Counted from the stretch's first letter, positions 16,915 through 25,765 are shown. The stretch: DNA of 64,000 nt from Streptomyces beigongshangae (GCF_019710745.1 NZ_JAHKJW010000010.1:62001-126000), one strand, 5' to 3'. Translations and numbers: made by a program. The notes: generated by a model from the sequence alone, not told the origin.

Positions 16915-17880
16915 ATGAGTGTGCAGGAGTTGATTTCCGTGTCGGCCTACGTAGTTGGTTCGCGAGCAAGTAATCTCGCTAAAGCTCAGGTTCGGGAGTA
17001 TCTCGCCCTTCTTCTCGATGGTTTCCCGGAGGTTGAGTTCAAGCATCGGGTCATTCTCGAGGGCGGCGACAGGGACCGAAAGTCTCGGATTTCCGAAGTG
17101 TCCGCGGTCTACGGTGGAAGTGCCTTCAGTTCCGCGCAGGAGGCGGCACTGAGCAGTGGTGACGTGGATGTCGTCGTCCACTCGCTGAAAGACCTGCCGA
17201 CTGTGAATCCGCCCGGCCTGATTCTGCTGTCGCCTCCTGGCCGTGAGGACGTGCGGGACGCGCTGTGCGGGGCCACGCTGTCCGGACTGCGAAAAGGCGC
17301 ACGGGTGGGAACCGGTTCCCCCCGGCGGATTGCTCAGCTCTTGGCCGTGCGACCGGATTTGGAAGTGGTTCCGATCAGGGGGAATGTGCCTCCGCGTCTG
17401 AAGAAGATCGAGGCCGGAGGGCTCGACGCCGTGGTTCTGGCTGTCGCGGGGCTCAGACGCCTGGGTCTCGATGACGCGATCGGTGAGCTGTTGCCCCTCG
17501 ACCTTTTCCCGCCTTCGCCCGGTCAGGGCGCGCTCGGCATTCAGGTGCGAGACGGCAGCGCTGAGCTCAAGGAGATCCTCTCCGCTGTGGGCGACGTGAC
17601 TGTCGACGGTCAGGTGCGCGCGGAGAGGGCCTTGCTCGCTGAGCTGCACGGCGGGTGCAGTGTGCCCGTGGGCGCGTACGCGCAGACAGGGCCGGACGAT
17701 TCCCTGACTCTCTTCGCCCAGGTCACGTCGCTCGACGGCACCCGGCGCGTCACGGGCAGCCTCGTCGGCACGGTCGGCGAGCCGGAAAAGCTCGGTGCGG
17801 CGCTGGCCGAGGAGCTGATCGACCGGGGTGCGCGTTCCGTCCTCGACGGGATCAGGGGCGATCCGGTCGCCGGTCGCTGA
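16915..17880 (+). CDS. hemC: Hydroxymethylbilane synthase (porphobilinogen deaminase) paralogue
   Basis: 321 residues with all the family's signature segments: YVVGSRASNLAKAQ at the N terminus, VVHSLKDLP, VGTGSPRRIAQL, IRGNVPPRLKKIEAG and FPPSPGQGALGIQ. The cofactor-attachment loop ELHGGCSVPVGAYA has Cys248, to which the dipyrromethane cofactor is normally linked. The known reaction joins four porphobilinogens into hydroxymethylbilane in tetrapyrrole synthesis. The start ATG 16915 has GGAGG at the right spacing. No other heme gene lies nearby; the next gene is rmlB, 75 bp downstream in the same direction. It is probably a second copy whose role in or beside the polyketide cluster is unknown: extra heme for the P450s, resistance, or a repurposed function. 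Confidence 0.85.
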   Translation: MSVQELISVSAYVVGSRASNLAKAQVREYLALLLDGFPEVEFKHRVILEGGDRDRKSRISEVSAVYGGSAFSSAQEAALSSGDVDVVVHSLKDLPTVNPPGLILLSPPGREDVRDALCGATLSGLRKGARVGTGSPRRIAQLLAVRPDLEVVPIRGNVPPRLKKIEAGGLDAVVLAVAGLRRLGLDDAIGELLPLDLFPPSPGQGALGIQVRDGSAELKEILSAVGDVTVDGQVRAERALLAELHGGCSVPVGAYAQTGPDDSLTLFAQVTSLDGTRRVTGSLVGTVGEPEKLGAALAEELIDRGARSVLDGIRGDPVAGR

Positions 17881-17955
17881 TGCATCGGCAGGTTCTGTCC
17901 GTGCGTCGCGTAGTGCCGTCGGCAGGGCCTGAACGACGATCGAAAGGAATGCCAA

Positions 17956-18951
17956 ATGAATCTTCTCATTACCGGCGGCGCTGGTTTCATCGGCTCCCAC
18001 TATATCCGCAGCCTCCTCGCTGACGCTTACCATGGGCACGAGGAAGACCGGCTGACGGTGCTGGACAAGCTCACTTATTCGGGCACGCTCACCAGTCTTC
18101 CGAACAATCACCCGCGCCTGACGTTCGTGCGGGGTGATATCTGCGACGCTGATCTTCTTATGGATGTCCTGCCAGGGCACGACGCGGTCGTGCATTTCGC
18201 CGCTGAATCGCATGTGGACCGATCGATCGCAGGTTCCACGCCCTTCATCACGACCAATGTCGTCGGCACGCACACTCTCCTGGAGTGCTGCCGGCGCACT
18301 GGTGTGGAACGTTTCGTGCACGTCTCGACCGACGAGGTCTACGGGTCGGTCGAGGAGGGCTCCTGGACCGAGTCGTCCCCGTTGGAGCCCAATTCACCCT
18401 ACGGGGCGTCGAAGGCCGCGTCCGATCTGGTCGTTCGGGCCTTCCATCGAACGTATGGTCTGTGGACCACCGTCACTCGGTGCTCCAACAATTACGGCCC
18501 TTACCAGTTCCCCGAAAAGATCATTCCGCTCTTCGTCACGCGTTTGCTCGACGGCGGGAAGGTGCCGCTCTACGGTGACGGCCGGCACGTGCGCGAATGG
18601 CTGCACGTCGACGACCACTGTCGCGCGATTCAACTCGTGCTGAAGTCGGGCCGGGCAGGGGAGACGTACAACGTCGGCGGCGGCACCGGGCTGACCAACA
18701 GTGAGCTGACCCGCAGGGTGCTCGCCGAACTCGAGTTGGGCTGGGACCGGGTGGAGTACGTTCAGGACCGCCAGGGACATGACCGGCGATACTCGCTGGA
18801 CGCCTCGCGTATCCGGGACGAGCTCGGCTTCGAACCCCGGATTGCCTTTGCCGACGGGCTGGCCGACACCATCCGCTGGTATGGCGAGAATCGGGCTTGG
18901 TGGGAGCCGCTGGCCCGGCGTGCTGCCACGCTCGGCGCCCCCGTCGGCTGA
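17956..18951 (+). CDS. rmlB: dTDP-glucose 4,6-dehydratase
   Basis: 331 residues of the extended SDR family. The NAD-binding motif ITGGAGFIGSHYI is at the N terminus, HFAAESHVDRSI lies in the middle, catalytic Tyr149-x3-Lys153 is in SPYGASKAASD, and RCSNNYGPYQFPEKIIPL and GDGRHVREWLHVDDHC follow. This is the full RmlB signature. It makes dTDP-4-keto-6-deoxyglucose, the entry point for deoxysugars. The start at ATG 17956 has AAAGGA upstream. It converges on rmlA, with a long hairpin between them. Confidence 0.95.
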   Translation: MNLLITGGAGFIGSHYIRSLLADAYHGHEEDRLTVLDKLTYSGTLTSLPNNHPRLTFVRGDICDADLLMDVLPGHDAVVHFAAESHVDRSIAGSTPFITTNVVGTHTLLECCRRTGVERFVHVSTDEVYGSVEEGSWTESSPLEPNSPYGASKAASDLVVRAFHRTYGLWTTVTRCSNNYGPYQFPEKIIPLFVTRLLDGGKVPLYGDGRHVREWLHVDDHCRAIQLVLKSGRAGETYNVGGGTGLTNSELTRRVLAELELGWDRVEYVQDRQGHDRRYSLDASRIRDELGFEPRIAFADGLADTIRWYGENRAWWEPLARRAATLGAPVG

Positions 18952-19003
18952 CGGGCGGGACCGGCCGCGATCGCGGCGAAGGCCGGCTGCTGGGCCCGCC
19001 CGT
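18951..19003. terminator. Bidirectional hairpin between rmlB and rmlA
   Basis: The arms acgggcggg (18951-18959) and cccgcccgt (18995-19003) enclose a second GC-rich stem (ccggcc/ggccgg). It lies between two convergent genes and can serve both. Confidence 0.55.
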
Positions 19004-19035
19004 GAACTTCGGGTACGGGCCCAACGGTCGTCGGC

Positions 19036-19908
19036 TCAACCCCGGTCGGAGGCGATGGCCATGACGTACTTGCCGTAGTCCGAGGAGGCCATCCGGGAGC
19101 CCAGCCGGTGACAGGCGTCGGCATCGATGAATCCCATGCGCAACGCGATCTCCTCGATGCAGGCGATCCGCACCCCCTGGCGCTCTTCGAGCGTACGGAC
19201 GTAGTGGCCCGCCTGGAACAGCGATTCCGGCGTTCCGGTGTCCAGCCAGGCGAATCCCCGGCCCAGATCCACGAGTCGGGCCCGGCCCCGCTCCATGTAG
19301 ACGCGGTTCACATCGGTGATCTCCAGTTCGCCGCGCGCCGACGGCCGGAGGTTCTTCGTGATGTCGACCACGTCGTTGTCGTACAGGTAGAGGCCGGTGA
19401 TCGCGCGGTTGGAGCGAGGGTGCTGGGGTTTCTCCTCGATGGAGATGAGATTGCCGTTGACGTCGCTCTCTCCCACGCCGTATTCCCGGGGGTCGTTGAC
19501 CCGGTAGCCGAACAGCACGCATCCATGGACGCTTCTGGCGTTCTCCGTCAGCGTTGCAGAGAAGCTGTTGCCGTGAAAGATGTTGTCACCGAGGATCAGC
19601 GCTACCGGACCGTCCCCGATGTGGCCGGCCCCGATGAGGATCGCGTCCGCGATACCGTGCGGGGAGTGCTGCTCCCTGTAGGAGACGTGCAGTCCCAGGT
19701 GGGAGCCGTCTCCCAGGAGTGCCTGGAAGTTCGGTGTGTCGGAGGGTTTGGTGATGATGAGTATGTCCCGGATGCCCGCGAGCATGAGCACCGAGAGCGG
19801 GTAGTAGACCATCGGTTTGTCGCCCACGGGGAGAAGCTGTTTCGACGTGCCGATGGTGATCGGATGCAGACGGGTTCCCACCCCGCCGGCGAGTATGATG
19901 CCCTTCAT
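19036..19908 (-). CDS. rmlA: Glucose-1-phosphate thymidylyltransferase
   Basis: 290 residues. The nucleotide-binding N terminus MKGIILAGGVGTRLHPIT is followed by SKQLLPVGDKPMVYYPLSVL, then LILGDNIFHG, IEEKPQHPRSNRAITGLYLY and RGFAWLDTGTPESL. This is the complete RmlA family pattern. It converts dTTP and glucose-1-phosphate to dTDP-glucose, the substrate for RmlB. Its ATG (19908) overlaps the stop of the DUF6059-like gene as ATGA. It is therefore the last gene of a translationally coupled operon that begins with the ketosynthase. Confidence 0.95.
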   Translation of the reverse strand: MKGIILAGGVGTRLHPITIGTSKQLLPVGDKPMVYYPLSVLMLAGIRDILIITKPSDTPNFQALLGDGSHLGLHVSYREQHSPHGIADAILIGAGHIGDGPVALILGDNIFHGNSFSATLTENARSVHGCVLFGYRVNDPREYGVGESDVNGNLISIEEKPQHPRSNRAITGLYLYDNDVVDITKNLRPSARGELEITDVNRVYMERGRARLVDLGRGFAWLDTGTPESLFQAGHYVRTLEERQGVRIACIEEIALRMGFIDADACHRLGSRMASSDYGKYVMAIASDRG

Positions 19909-20141
19909 GTGCGTTTGCCCTTTCGGAATCGCATGGGGTTCACGGACGGCACGGCTCCGCCGACTCGTAGCGCACGTTCGAGATCGCGCTCGGCCTCGCT
20001 GAGCGGAATCCCGCGCAGGAGCCTCTCGGGATGTCTCGGACCGGGCTCGTCGAGATGCCGGACGGGTGGGACGTACACCCAGATGCTCCCTGCGGCGATC
20101 AGCCCTCTGGCGATCGCGTGCAGGAGACGCGAGAGCATCAT
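19905..20141 (-). CDS. DUF6059-like small protein
   Basis: 78 residues: a basic amphipathic/hydrophobic N terminus (MMLSRLLHAIARGLIAAGSI), WVYVPP, then a conserved-looking GPRHPERLLRGIPLSEAERD segment. The layout matches small Streptomyces proteins called DUF6059 that recur in polyketide clusters; their function is unknown. The start overlaps the acyltransferase stop (ATGA, 20138-20141) and the stop overlaps the rmlA start (ATGA, 19905-19908). This double coupling shows that it is really translated. It may associate with the membrane or with the PKS. Confidence 0.7.
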   Translation of the reverse strand: MMLSRLLHAIARGLIAAGSIWVYVPPVRHLDEPGPRHPERLLRGIPLSEAERDLERALRVGGAVPSVNPMRFRKGKRT

Positions 20142-21808
20142 CGGCCTCCCGGCGCGACAGGCGAAGAGGGGGCGGCTCGGTCCTCGCCGTCCGCCCATGG
20201 CCCGGAGAACGAGGCGACGTTGAGATCGTGGCCCTCTGTCCACAGCCGGGCCACGGCGCCCAGCAGGGATCGGCGGTCCGCCGCCGGACCCCTGGGACGG
20301 GCCGGAAGCGCCGGCACCACCGCGCTCGCCCCACTGCGCACCGCAGGGTGCCGGCGTGCGAACGCGGTCAGGGTCTGGCGCGGTCCGGCCTCGACCAGCA
20401 GCGTGTCCTCCGCGGCGAGCAGCTGGTCGAGGGCCTGCCGGAAATACACGGTGTCCGTAATCTGCCGGGCCCAGAACCGCGGGCTCAGTGCGTCCTGTTC
20501 ACTCATCAGCCCGCCGGTGTAGCCGGAGTAGAGCGCAAGGTCGGGGGACCGGAAACCGATCCGCGTGTATTCCCGCTCGACGGCCTCGGCGGCCGGGGCC
20601 ATCGCGGGGGAGTGGAAGGGGCTGGTCGCCGGCACCGTCACGACGGTGTGGCCGTCGGCACGCAGTCGCTTCTCGACGAGAGACAGCTGGGCCGCGGGGC
20701 CGGCCAGCATGGTCTGCAGTTCGGCGTTGACCGCGGCGACGGCCACCTCGGCGATCAGATAGGGGCGCAGTTGAGCCTCGGACGCCGCGACGGCGAGCAT
20801 TCCGCCCGCCGGGACGGACAGTGCGTGACGGACGCGCTCACGCATCATCGTCACGGCGTCCGGGAGGGACACGACGCCGGCGAAGGCGGCGGCCACGAGT
20901 TCGCCGGCGCTGTGACCGAGGAGTGCCGTCGGACGCACTCCCCAGCTCATGATCAGCTTTCCGAGTGCGTAGTCCACGGCGAACAGCAGCGGCTGCGCGC
21001 GCCGGACGTCGTCCATGTCGATGACCGGCCGGTGCGGGGCGAGCCAGTCGGCGCGGATCGCCGCACCCTCGGCGCCCATCAGGTCCAGCACCGTGTCGAC
21101 GGCCTCGGTGAACACCGGCTCGTGCCGGTAGAGCCCGGAGGCCATCTTCGTGTGCTGCGAGCCCTGCCCGGGAAAGAGCAGCGCCACCGGACGCGGGCGG
21201 TCGGCCGTGAACGCCTTGGCCGCGTCCAGCGCGGCGGTAGGGTTCACGGAGTTGCACAGGGCGGCGGCCCGGACAGGGCCCGGGCATGGTCTGCACGGCA
21301 CCACGGCGGGCAGGGCGCGGAAGACGTCGTCCGTCATCCCGTCGACCACCAGGCGGAGCCGGGCCCGGGTCCGTGTCTCGTCGCCCGCGCCGCTGCCGGA
21401 CCAGAGCAGCATCCGTGTGGTGTCGCCCGCCGACGCCGGGTCGTCCTCCCGGGGCACCCTGCTCAGAGTGACCCGGCTGGCCCGGACGGGTCCCGGCTCA
21501 CCGAGACCGGCCAGCACCAGCGCCACGTCCTTGGTGCCGTCGACGAGTTCGGCGTGCGCCAGCACCAGGGCCGACACCGCCGACTCCGCGGTGCGCACGG
21601 CGACATCCTCGACGCCGCCGTGCGGCGACGGCGGGGAGTCACCGGTCACCAGGAAGACGACGGTGCCGGCGCGCGTCGGTGAATCGGTGAGCCCGAACGC
21701 GTCCAGGGCGGTGTCGACGCCTTGCGCGCCGGCCGGCGACTGCCCCTCCGGAGGTTCCTCGAGAACGGTCAGATCTCGTGTGACAACGTTCAGAGCTGTA
21801 CAGGACAA
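20138..21808 (-). CDS. Discrete acyltransferase of the type II PKS
   Basis: About 556 residues. The C-terminal two thirds are a malonyl/acyl-CoA:ACP transacylase domain: LLFPGQGSQHTKMASGLY, nucleophile Ser300 in LLGHSAGELVAAAFAG, and ATSPFHSPAM with the catalytic His. The first ~210 residues are not typical AT and I cannot assign them. I chose TTG 21808 because AGGAG lies 5-6 bp upstream; no ATG or GTG gives a better site. It sits between ACP and DUF6059 in the PKS operon. Type II clusters using unusual starters often carry a discrete AT that works with a KSIII, by loading or by removing acetyl-ACP. The N-terminal extension is unusual. Confidence 0.85.
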   Translation of the reverse strand: MSCTALNVVTRDLTVLEEPPEGQSPAGAQGVDTALDAFGLTDSPTRAGTVVFLVTGDSPPSPHGGVEDVAVRTAESAVSALVLAHAELVDGTKDVALVLAGLGEPGPVRASRVTLSRVPREDDPASAGDTTRMLLWSGSGAGDETRTRARLRLVVDGMTDDVFRALPAVVPCRPCPGPVRAAALCNSVNPTAALDAAKAFTADRPRPVALLFPGQGSQHTKMASGLYRHEPVFTEAVDTVLDLMGAEGAAIRADWLAPHRPVIDMDDVRRAQPLLFAVDYALGKLIMSWGVRPTALLGHSAGELVAAAFAGVVSLPDAVTMMRERVRHALSVPAGGMLAVAASEAQLRPYLIAEVAVAAVNAELQTMLAGPAAQLSLVEKRLRADGHTVVTVPATSPFHSPAMAPAAEAVEREYTRIGFRSPDLALYSGYTGGLMSEQDALSPRFWARQITDTVYFRQALDQLLAAEDTLLVEAGPRQTLTAFARRHPAVRSGASAVVPALPARPRGPAADRRSLLGAVARLWTEGHDLNVASFSGPWADGEDRAAPSSPVAPGGR

Positions 21809-21911
21809 CTGTGTCTCCTGACGTCGTGTGGCCCGTGGGCGGCCGGGGCGGCACACCGCGGTCGGGTGCCTGAGAAGGGGCGCGCCGTCCCCGGTACGGG
21901 AGTCGGGCAGG

Positions 21912-22184
21912 TCACCCGGTCTGCGGCACGTGCCCATTGGTGTTGATCAGCGCCAGCAGGGCGCGCGGGGTGTCCGCGTCGGCGGCCGCCTCGTCCGGCA
22001 GCCGGATGCCGTATTCGCGCTGGACCTGGCCGATGACCTGGAGCATGGCCAAGGAGTCGTAGCCGAGATCGTCGAAGGAGACGTCCAGGACGTCGCCGTC
22101 CATGTCGACGCCTTCTTCCTCGCCCGCGCTCTCACGCAGCATCCGGGTGAGGTCGGCCAGGGTTACCGTGGTGGTTGCGGACAT
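21912..22184 (-). CDS. Acyl carrier protein of the minimal PKS
   Basis: 90 residues. The phosphopantetheine attachment site is Ser44 in DLGYDSLAMLQVIGQVQREY, the consensus of type II PKS ACPs. It carries the growing poly-beta-keto chain. The ATG at 22184 has AAAGGAA. It is third in the operon after KS-alpha and KS-beta, the standard minimal-PKS order. Confidence 0.95.
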   Translation of the reverse strand: MSATTTVTLADLTRMLRESAGEEEGVDMDGDVLDVSFDDLGYDSLAMLQVIGQVQREYGIRLPDEAAADADTPRALLALINTNGHVPQTG

Positions 22185-22215
22185 GCCGTGGTTCCTTTCG
22201 GCGGGGGTCGGAGGA

Positions 22216-23436
22216 TCAGCCGTCGGTACGGCGCAGTACGAGGGCCGCGTTGAAGCCGCCGTATCCGCGGGCGAGGACCAGAGCCGATCGCGGAGCGGTG
22301 TCGCGGGGCTGGCCGGTGACCAGATCGAGCCCGTACGCGGGCGCCGGAGCCCGCACATGGACGGTCGGAGGGATCACTCCCGCGTGCAGGGAGAGCAATG
22401 CGGTGGCCACATCGAGGGCCGCACCGCCGGCCAGCAGCCGGCCGGTCATGGTCTTGGGCGCGGTCACCGGCACTCCGCGCGGCCCGAACAGCCCGCTGAT
22501 GGCCGCGGCCTCGGCCTGGTCCAGTTCGGGCACGCCCGCCGCGTCAGCGAAGACCACGTCGATGTTCCGCGGGGTGAGGCCCGCGTCCGAGATGGCGATC
22601 TCGGCCGCCCGCCGCAGGCCGGGCGGCCGGCCCGACGTGGGCGGCGGGTCCATGGTCGCCCCGTAGCCGGCGACCTCGCCGTAGATGCGTGGGGCACCTC
22701 GTTCACGGGCCGAGGCCGCGTCCTCAAGGACGACCACGGCACCCCCCTCACCGACGACGTATCCGGACGCGTCCGCGGAGAAGGGCAGGTAGGCGCGGTC
22801 CGGGTCCGCGACGGTGCTCATGCGGCCGGTGGTGATCTGAGGCACCCAACCCCAGGGGCACAACGCCGAGTCCACACCGCCGGACAGGACAAAGGGTGTG
22901 CCCTTGCGGATGTGTCGCCGGGCGTGGCCGATGGCGTCGATGCCACCCGCCTGTTCGGTGAGCAGGACCCCGCTGGGGCCGCGCATCTTGTTCCGGATGG
23001 AGATCTGGCCCGTGTTGACCGCGTAGAACCAGGCGAAGGACTGGTACGCGCTGACGTGCTCCTTGCCCTTGCTCCACAGGTTCTGCAGCTCCCGCTGGCC
23101 GAACTCGACGGCACCGCCGGAGGCGGCGGTCACCACGCCCATGCCGTACTCGGGCAGCTGCCGCAGGTCGGCGCCGGTCTCGTCGATGGCCCAGTCGGCG
23201 GCGGCGAGTGCGAGCCGGGTCATGCGGTCCGTCTGCGGCATCAGCCGACTCGGTATGTGCTCCTCGGCGACGAAGCCCTTGACCTCACCGGCGATCACGC
23301 ACGGGTACTGGGCCGCGTCGAAGCGGGTCAGCGGGACCAGACCGCTCTCTCCCGCCACGGTGGCCTTCCAGAAAGCCTCCGTTCCGAAGCCGTTCGGCGC
23401 GGCGATGCCGAGACCGGTCACGACGGCGGCGGTCAT
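22216..23436 (-). CDS. Ketosynthase beta / chain-length factor
   Basis: 406 residues of KS fold starting VVTGLGIAAPNGFGTEAF. The active-site Cys is replaced by Gln162 (LLTEQAGGIDAIG), the hallmark of CLF subunits, which decarboxylate malonyl-ACP and help set chain length. The ATG (23436) overlaps the KS-alpha stop as ATGA, so the heterodimer subunits are coupled. Chain length cannot be predicted safely by eye. Confidence 0.95.
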   Translation of the reverse strand: MTAAVVTGLGIAAPNGFGTEAFWKATVAGESGLVPLTRFDAAQYPCVIAGEVKGFVAEEHIPSRLMPQTDRMTRLALAAADWAIDETGADLRQLPEYGMGVVTAASGGAVEFGQRELQNLWSKGKEHVSAYQSFAWFYAVNTGQISIRNKMRGPSGVLLTEQAGGIDAIGHARRHIRKGTPFVLSGGVDSALCPWGWVPQITTGRMSTVADPDRAYLPFSADASGYVVGEGGAVVVLEDAASARERGAPRIYGEVAGYGATMDPPPTSGRPPGLRRAAEIAISDAGLTPRNIDVVFADAAGVPELDQAEAAAISGLFGPRGVPVTAPKTMTGRLLAGGAALDVATALLSLHAGVIPPTVHVRAPAPAYGLDLVTGQPRDTAPRSALVLARGYGGFNAALVLRRTDG

Positions 23437-24695
23437 GACTGCGCCCGTGGACGGGTCAGCAGCATCGCGCTCTGGAAACCGCCGAAGCCGCTGCCGACGC
23501 TGAGCACCACGTCCGCCCATTGCTCGCGCGCAGTCAACGGGATGTAGTCGAGGTCGAGTTCGGGATCGGGTTCGTGCAGGTTGGCGGTGGGGGGCAGTAC
23601 CCCGTGCTCGATCGCCAGCGCGCAGGCGACGATCTCCAGCGAGCCGATCGCACCGAGCGAGTGCCCGATCATCGACTTTACCGAGCTGATCGGTACGTGA
23701 TGGGCGTGGTCGCCCAGAGTGCGCTTGAACGCGCCTGTCTCGTGACGGTCGTTCATCTTGGTCCCGGAGCCGTGCGCGTTGATGTAGCCGATGGCCTCCG
23801 GCGCGATACGGGCTTCCTGAAGGGCGGCGTTGATGGCCTCCGCCATCTCGCGGCCGTCCGGCTTGAGTCCCGTCATGTGGTAGGCGTTGCAGCGGGCGGC
23901 GAATCCGGCGATCTCGGCATAGACATGTGCCCCGCGCCTTCGGGCACTCTCCCATTCCTCAAGGACCATGACCGCGGCGCCTTCCCCCAGCACCAGACCG
24001 CCGCGGGTGCGGTCGAAGGGCCGACAGGCGCGTTCCGGTTCGTCGTTGTGCGGGGTGGTGGCGTGGATGGCGTCGAAGCAGGCCGAGGTGATGGGGGAGA
24101 TGGGGGCCTCGGTGGCGCCGGCGATCATCACGTCCGCGCTTCCCTCGCGGATCAGCTCCACCGCGTGACCGATCGCGTCGAGTCCCGAGGTGCAGCCCGT
24201 CGACACCACGGCGGCAGGGCCTTCGGCGCCCGCGACCCAGGCGACTTCGGCCGCCATCGTGCTGGGGACGAAGTGCCGGTAGAGCTCCGGGACGGCGTAC
24301 TCGTGGTCGACGTTCCACTTGCGCCCACCGTCGCTGACGACCACGTACTCGCGCTCCAGGCTCGTCGTGCAGCCCACTGCGCTGCCGATCGACGTGCCGA
24401 TCCGGTCGGGGGAGGGGCGGGAGGCGTCCAGGCCGCTGTCGGCGAGCGCCTCGCGGGTGCTCACCACCGCGAACTGGGCGGCCCGGTCCAACCGACGGAT
24501 CTCCTGTGGCGTCAGGCCCGCCGACACCGGATCGAAGTCGCACTCGGCCGCGACCCGTGAGCGGAAGGGGGAGGGGTCGAAGAAGCTGATGGTGCGAGTG
24601 GCGGATCGGCCGGCGGTGAGCAGTTCCCAGTACTCTTTTACGCCGATACCTCCCGGGGCTACGGCGCCCAGGCCCGTGATGGCGACTCTGCGCAA
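23433..24695 (-). CDS. Ketosynthase alpha of the minimal type II PKS
   Basis: 420 residues. Catalytic Cys168 is in VVSTGCTSGLDAIGHAVELI, and the His residues are in INAHGSGTKMNDRHE and SVKSMIGHSLGAIGS. It condenses malonyl units into the poly-beta-ketone, paired with the CLF. I preferred TTG 24695 (RRVAITGLGAVAPGG) since GAGAGG lies 8 bp before it; GTG 24704 is directly against that SD. It heads a six-gene operon: KS-alpha, CLF, ACP, AT, DUF6059, rmlA. Confidence 0.95.
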   Translation of the reverse strand: MRRVAITGLGAVAPGGIGVKEYWELLTAGRSATRTISFFDPSPFRSRVAAECDFDPVSAGLTPQEIRRLDRAAQFAVVSTREALADSGLDASRPSPDRIGTSIGSAVGCTTSLEREYVVVSDGGRKWNVDHEYAVPELYRHFVPSTMAAEVAWVAGAEGPAAVVSTGCTSGLDAIGHAVELIREGSADVMIAGATEAPISPITSACFDAIHATTPHNDEPERACRPFDRTRGGLVLGEGAAVMVLEEWESARRRGAHVYAEIAGFAARCNAYHMTGLKPDGREMAEAINAALQEARIAPEAIGYINAHGSGTKMNDRHETGAFKRTLGDHAHHVPISSVKSMIGHSLGAIGSLEIVACALAIEHGVLPPTANLHEPDPELDLDYIPLTAREQWADVVLSVGSGFGGFQSAMLLTRPRAQS

Positions 24696-24925
24696 GGTCG
24701 TCACCTCTCTTGTGTGGGGACCGAGGGTGGTCCGGTGGGCCAGCGGGCGAGACGCCGCAGGTTCTCTGCGGGTGCGTCCCGCCCGCTGAATCGGTCGGTG
24801 GCACGCTCGTGACGGGTCACCGACGTCGATCCGGTTCATCGTTCGACGGCCCCCTCGATGCATGCTTGTGCCGACATGGAGCGTGGTGCCGGGAGACCGG
24901 GCCGGGGCGGGCGGTGGACGCGGAA

Positions 24926-24954
24926 GCGGGGACGCGCCCCAGGCGCGTCCCCGC
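24926..24954 (-). terminator. Terminator after the SARP gene
   Basis: A perfect 13-bp stem, gcggggacgcgcc and ggcgcgtccccgc, with a three-base loop, lies 20 bp past the SARP stop. It separates the SARP from the KS operon promoter. Confidence 0.75.
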
Positions 24955-24973
24955 TCGGTGCGAACGGCTCGGT

Positions 24974-25765
24974 TCAGAGAGCAGCGGCGTGCAGATCCAG
25001 CGTTGGATCGCCGGTGAGTATCGACTGGTGCAGCCGCTGGAGCCGGGGGGAGGGCTCAAGGCCCAGTTCCTCGATGAGAGTGGACCGTAACTGCTGGAAC
25101 GCCTGAAGAGCCCGCCAGGCGTTGCCCGAGCGGTAGGAGGCCAGCATGAGCAGCGCGCAGAAGTTCTCGTGCATGGGGTAACGGGCCGTCAGCACGGTGA
25201 GCTCCGGTACGAGTTCGGAGTGCCGGGCCAGCCGCAGATCCGCGGTCAACCGGCGTTCGAGCACCGCGAGCCGGTCCTGGTCGATCCGGAGCACGTCCAG
25301 CTCCAGCACCCTTCCGACGCGTACATCGACGAGAGCCGGGCCCCGCCACATGTCGAGGGCCGCGCCGAGCAGATGGGACGCCGCCCGGTCGTCGTGCGCG
25401 TCGAACGCGGCCCGCCCGGCGGACGCGCACTGCTCGTACTCCTGGACGTCCACGTGTCCCGGAGGCAGGTCGAGCAGATAGCCGCCGTGCTGGGTGACCA
25501 GGATGTCCTTGGCCCCCCGGGTGGCGTTGTCCGAGAGCGCGCCGGTGATCATGCGGCGCAGCTGGAGGATGTAGGTCTGCAAAGTGGTGGCCGCACTGCG
25601 CGGTATGGCTTCGCCCCAGATCTCCTCCATCAGCGTGGACACCGTGACGATCCGTCCTGCCTGGAAGGCGAGCACGGCGAGGATCTGTCTGGGTTTGGCC
25701 GCACTTGGCACCACCGAGATTCCGTGCTCCTGGGCTGTCAACGGGCCCAGCACCTTGATTTCCAT
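24974..25765 (-). CDS. SARP-family pathway activator
   Basis: 263 residues. The N-terminal OmpR-like winged helix (MEIKVLGPLTAQEHG, PRQILAVLAFQAGRIV, LMEEIWGEAIPRSAATTLQT) is followed by the BTAD domain (HGGYLLDLPPGHVDV through ALQAFQQLRSTLIEELGLEP). It is the size of ActII-ORF4-type activators, which bind heptamer direct repeats and switch on PKS operons. The start ATG 25765 has GGGGAG. Leu226 is encoded by TTA (25088-25090), so translation should depend on the bldA tRNA and be delayed to late growth. The PKS operon just downstream is the likely target. Confidence 0.93.
   Translation of the reverse strand: MEIKVLGPLTAQEHGISVVPSAAKPRQILAVLAFQAGRIVTVSTLMEEIWGEAIPRSAATTLQTYILQLRRMITGALSDNATRGAKDILVTQHGGYLLDLPPGHVDVQEYEQCASAGRAAFDAHDDRAASHLLGAALDMWRGPALVDVRVGRVLELDVLRIDQDRLAVLERRLTADLRLARHSELVPELTVLTARYPMHENFCALLMLASYRSGNAWRALQAFQQLRSTLIEELGLEPSPRLQRLHQSILTGDPTLDLHAAAL

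Noticed and set aside
20066..21682. Long plus-strand open frame opposite the acyltransferase
   Set aside because: Shadow of a high-GC gene; no recognisable motif and no ribosome-binding site, whereas the minus-strand AT has GHSAG and operon overlaps.
22216..23436. Gln in place of the catalytic Cys as a sign of a broken ketosynthase
   Set aside because: This is the normal chain-length-factor feature and the gene lies in the standard KS-alpha/CLF/ACP order.
24843..24860. TCGA-containing pair upstream of the KS operon as SARP boxes
   Set aside because: The two TCGA cores are 12 bp apart and the flanking bases differ. In GC-rich DNA such a pair is expected by chance.
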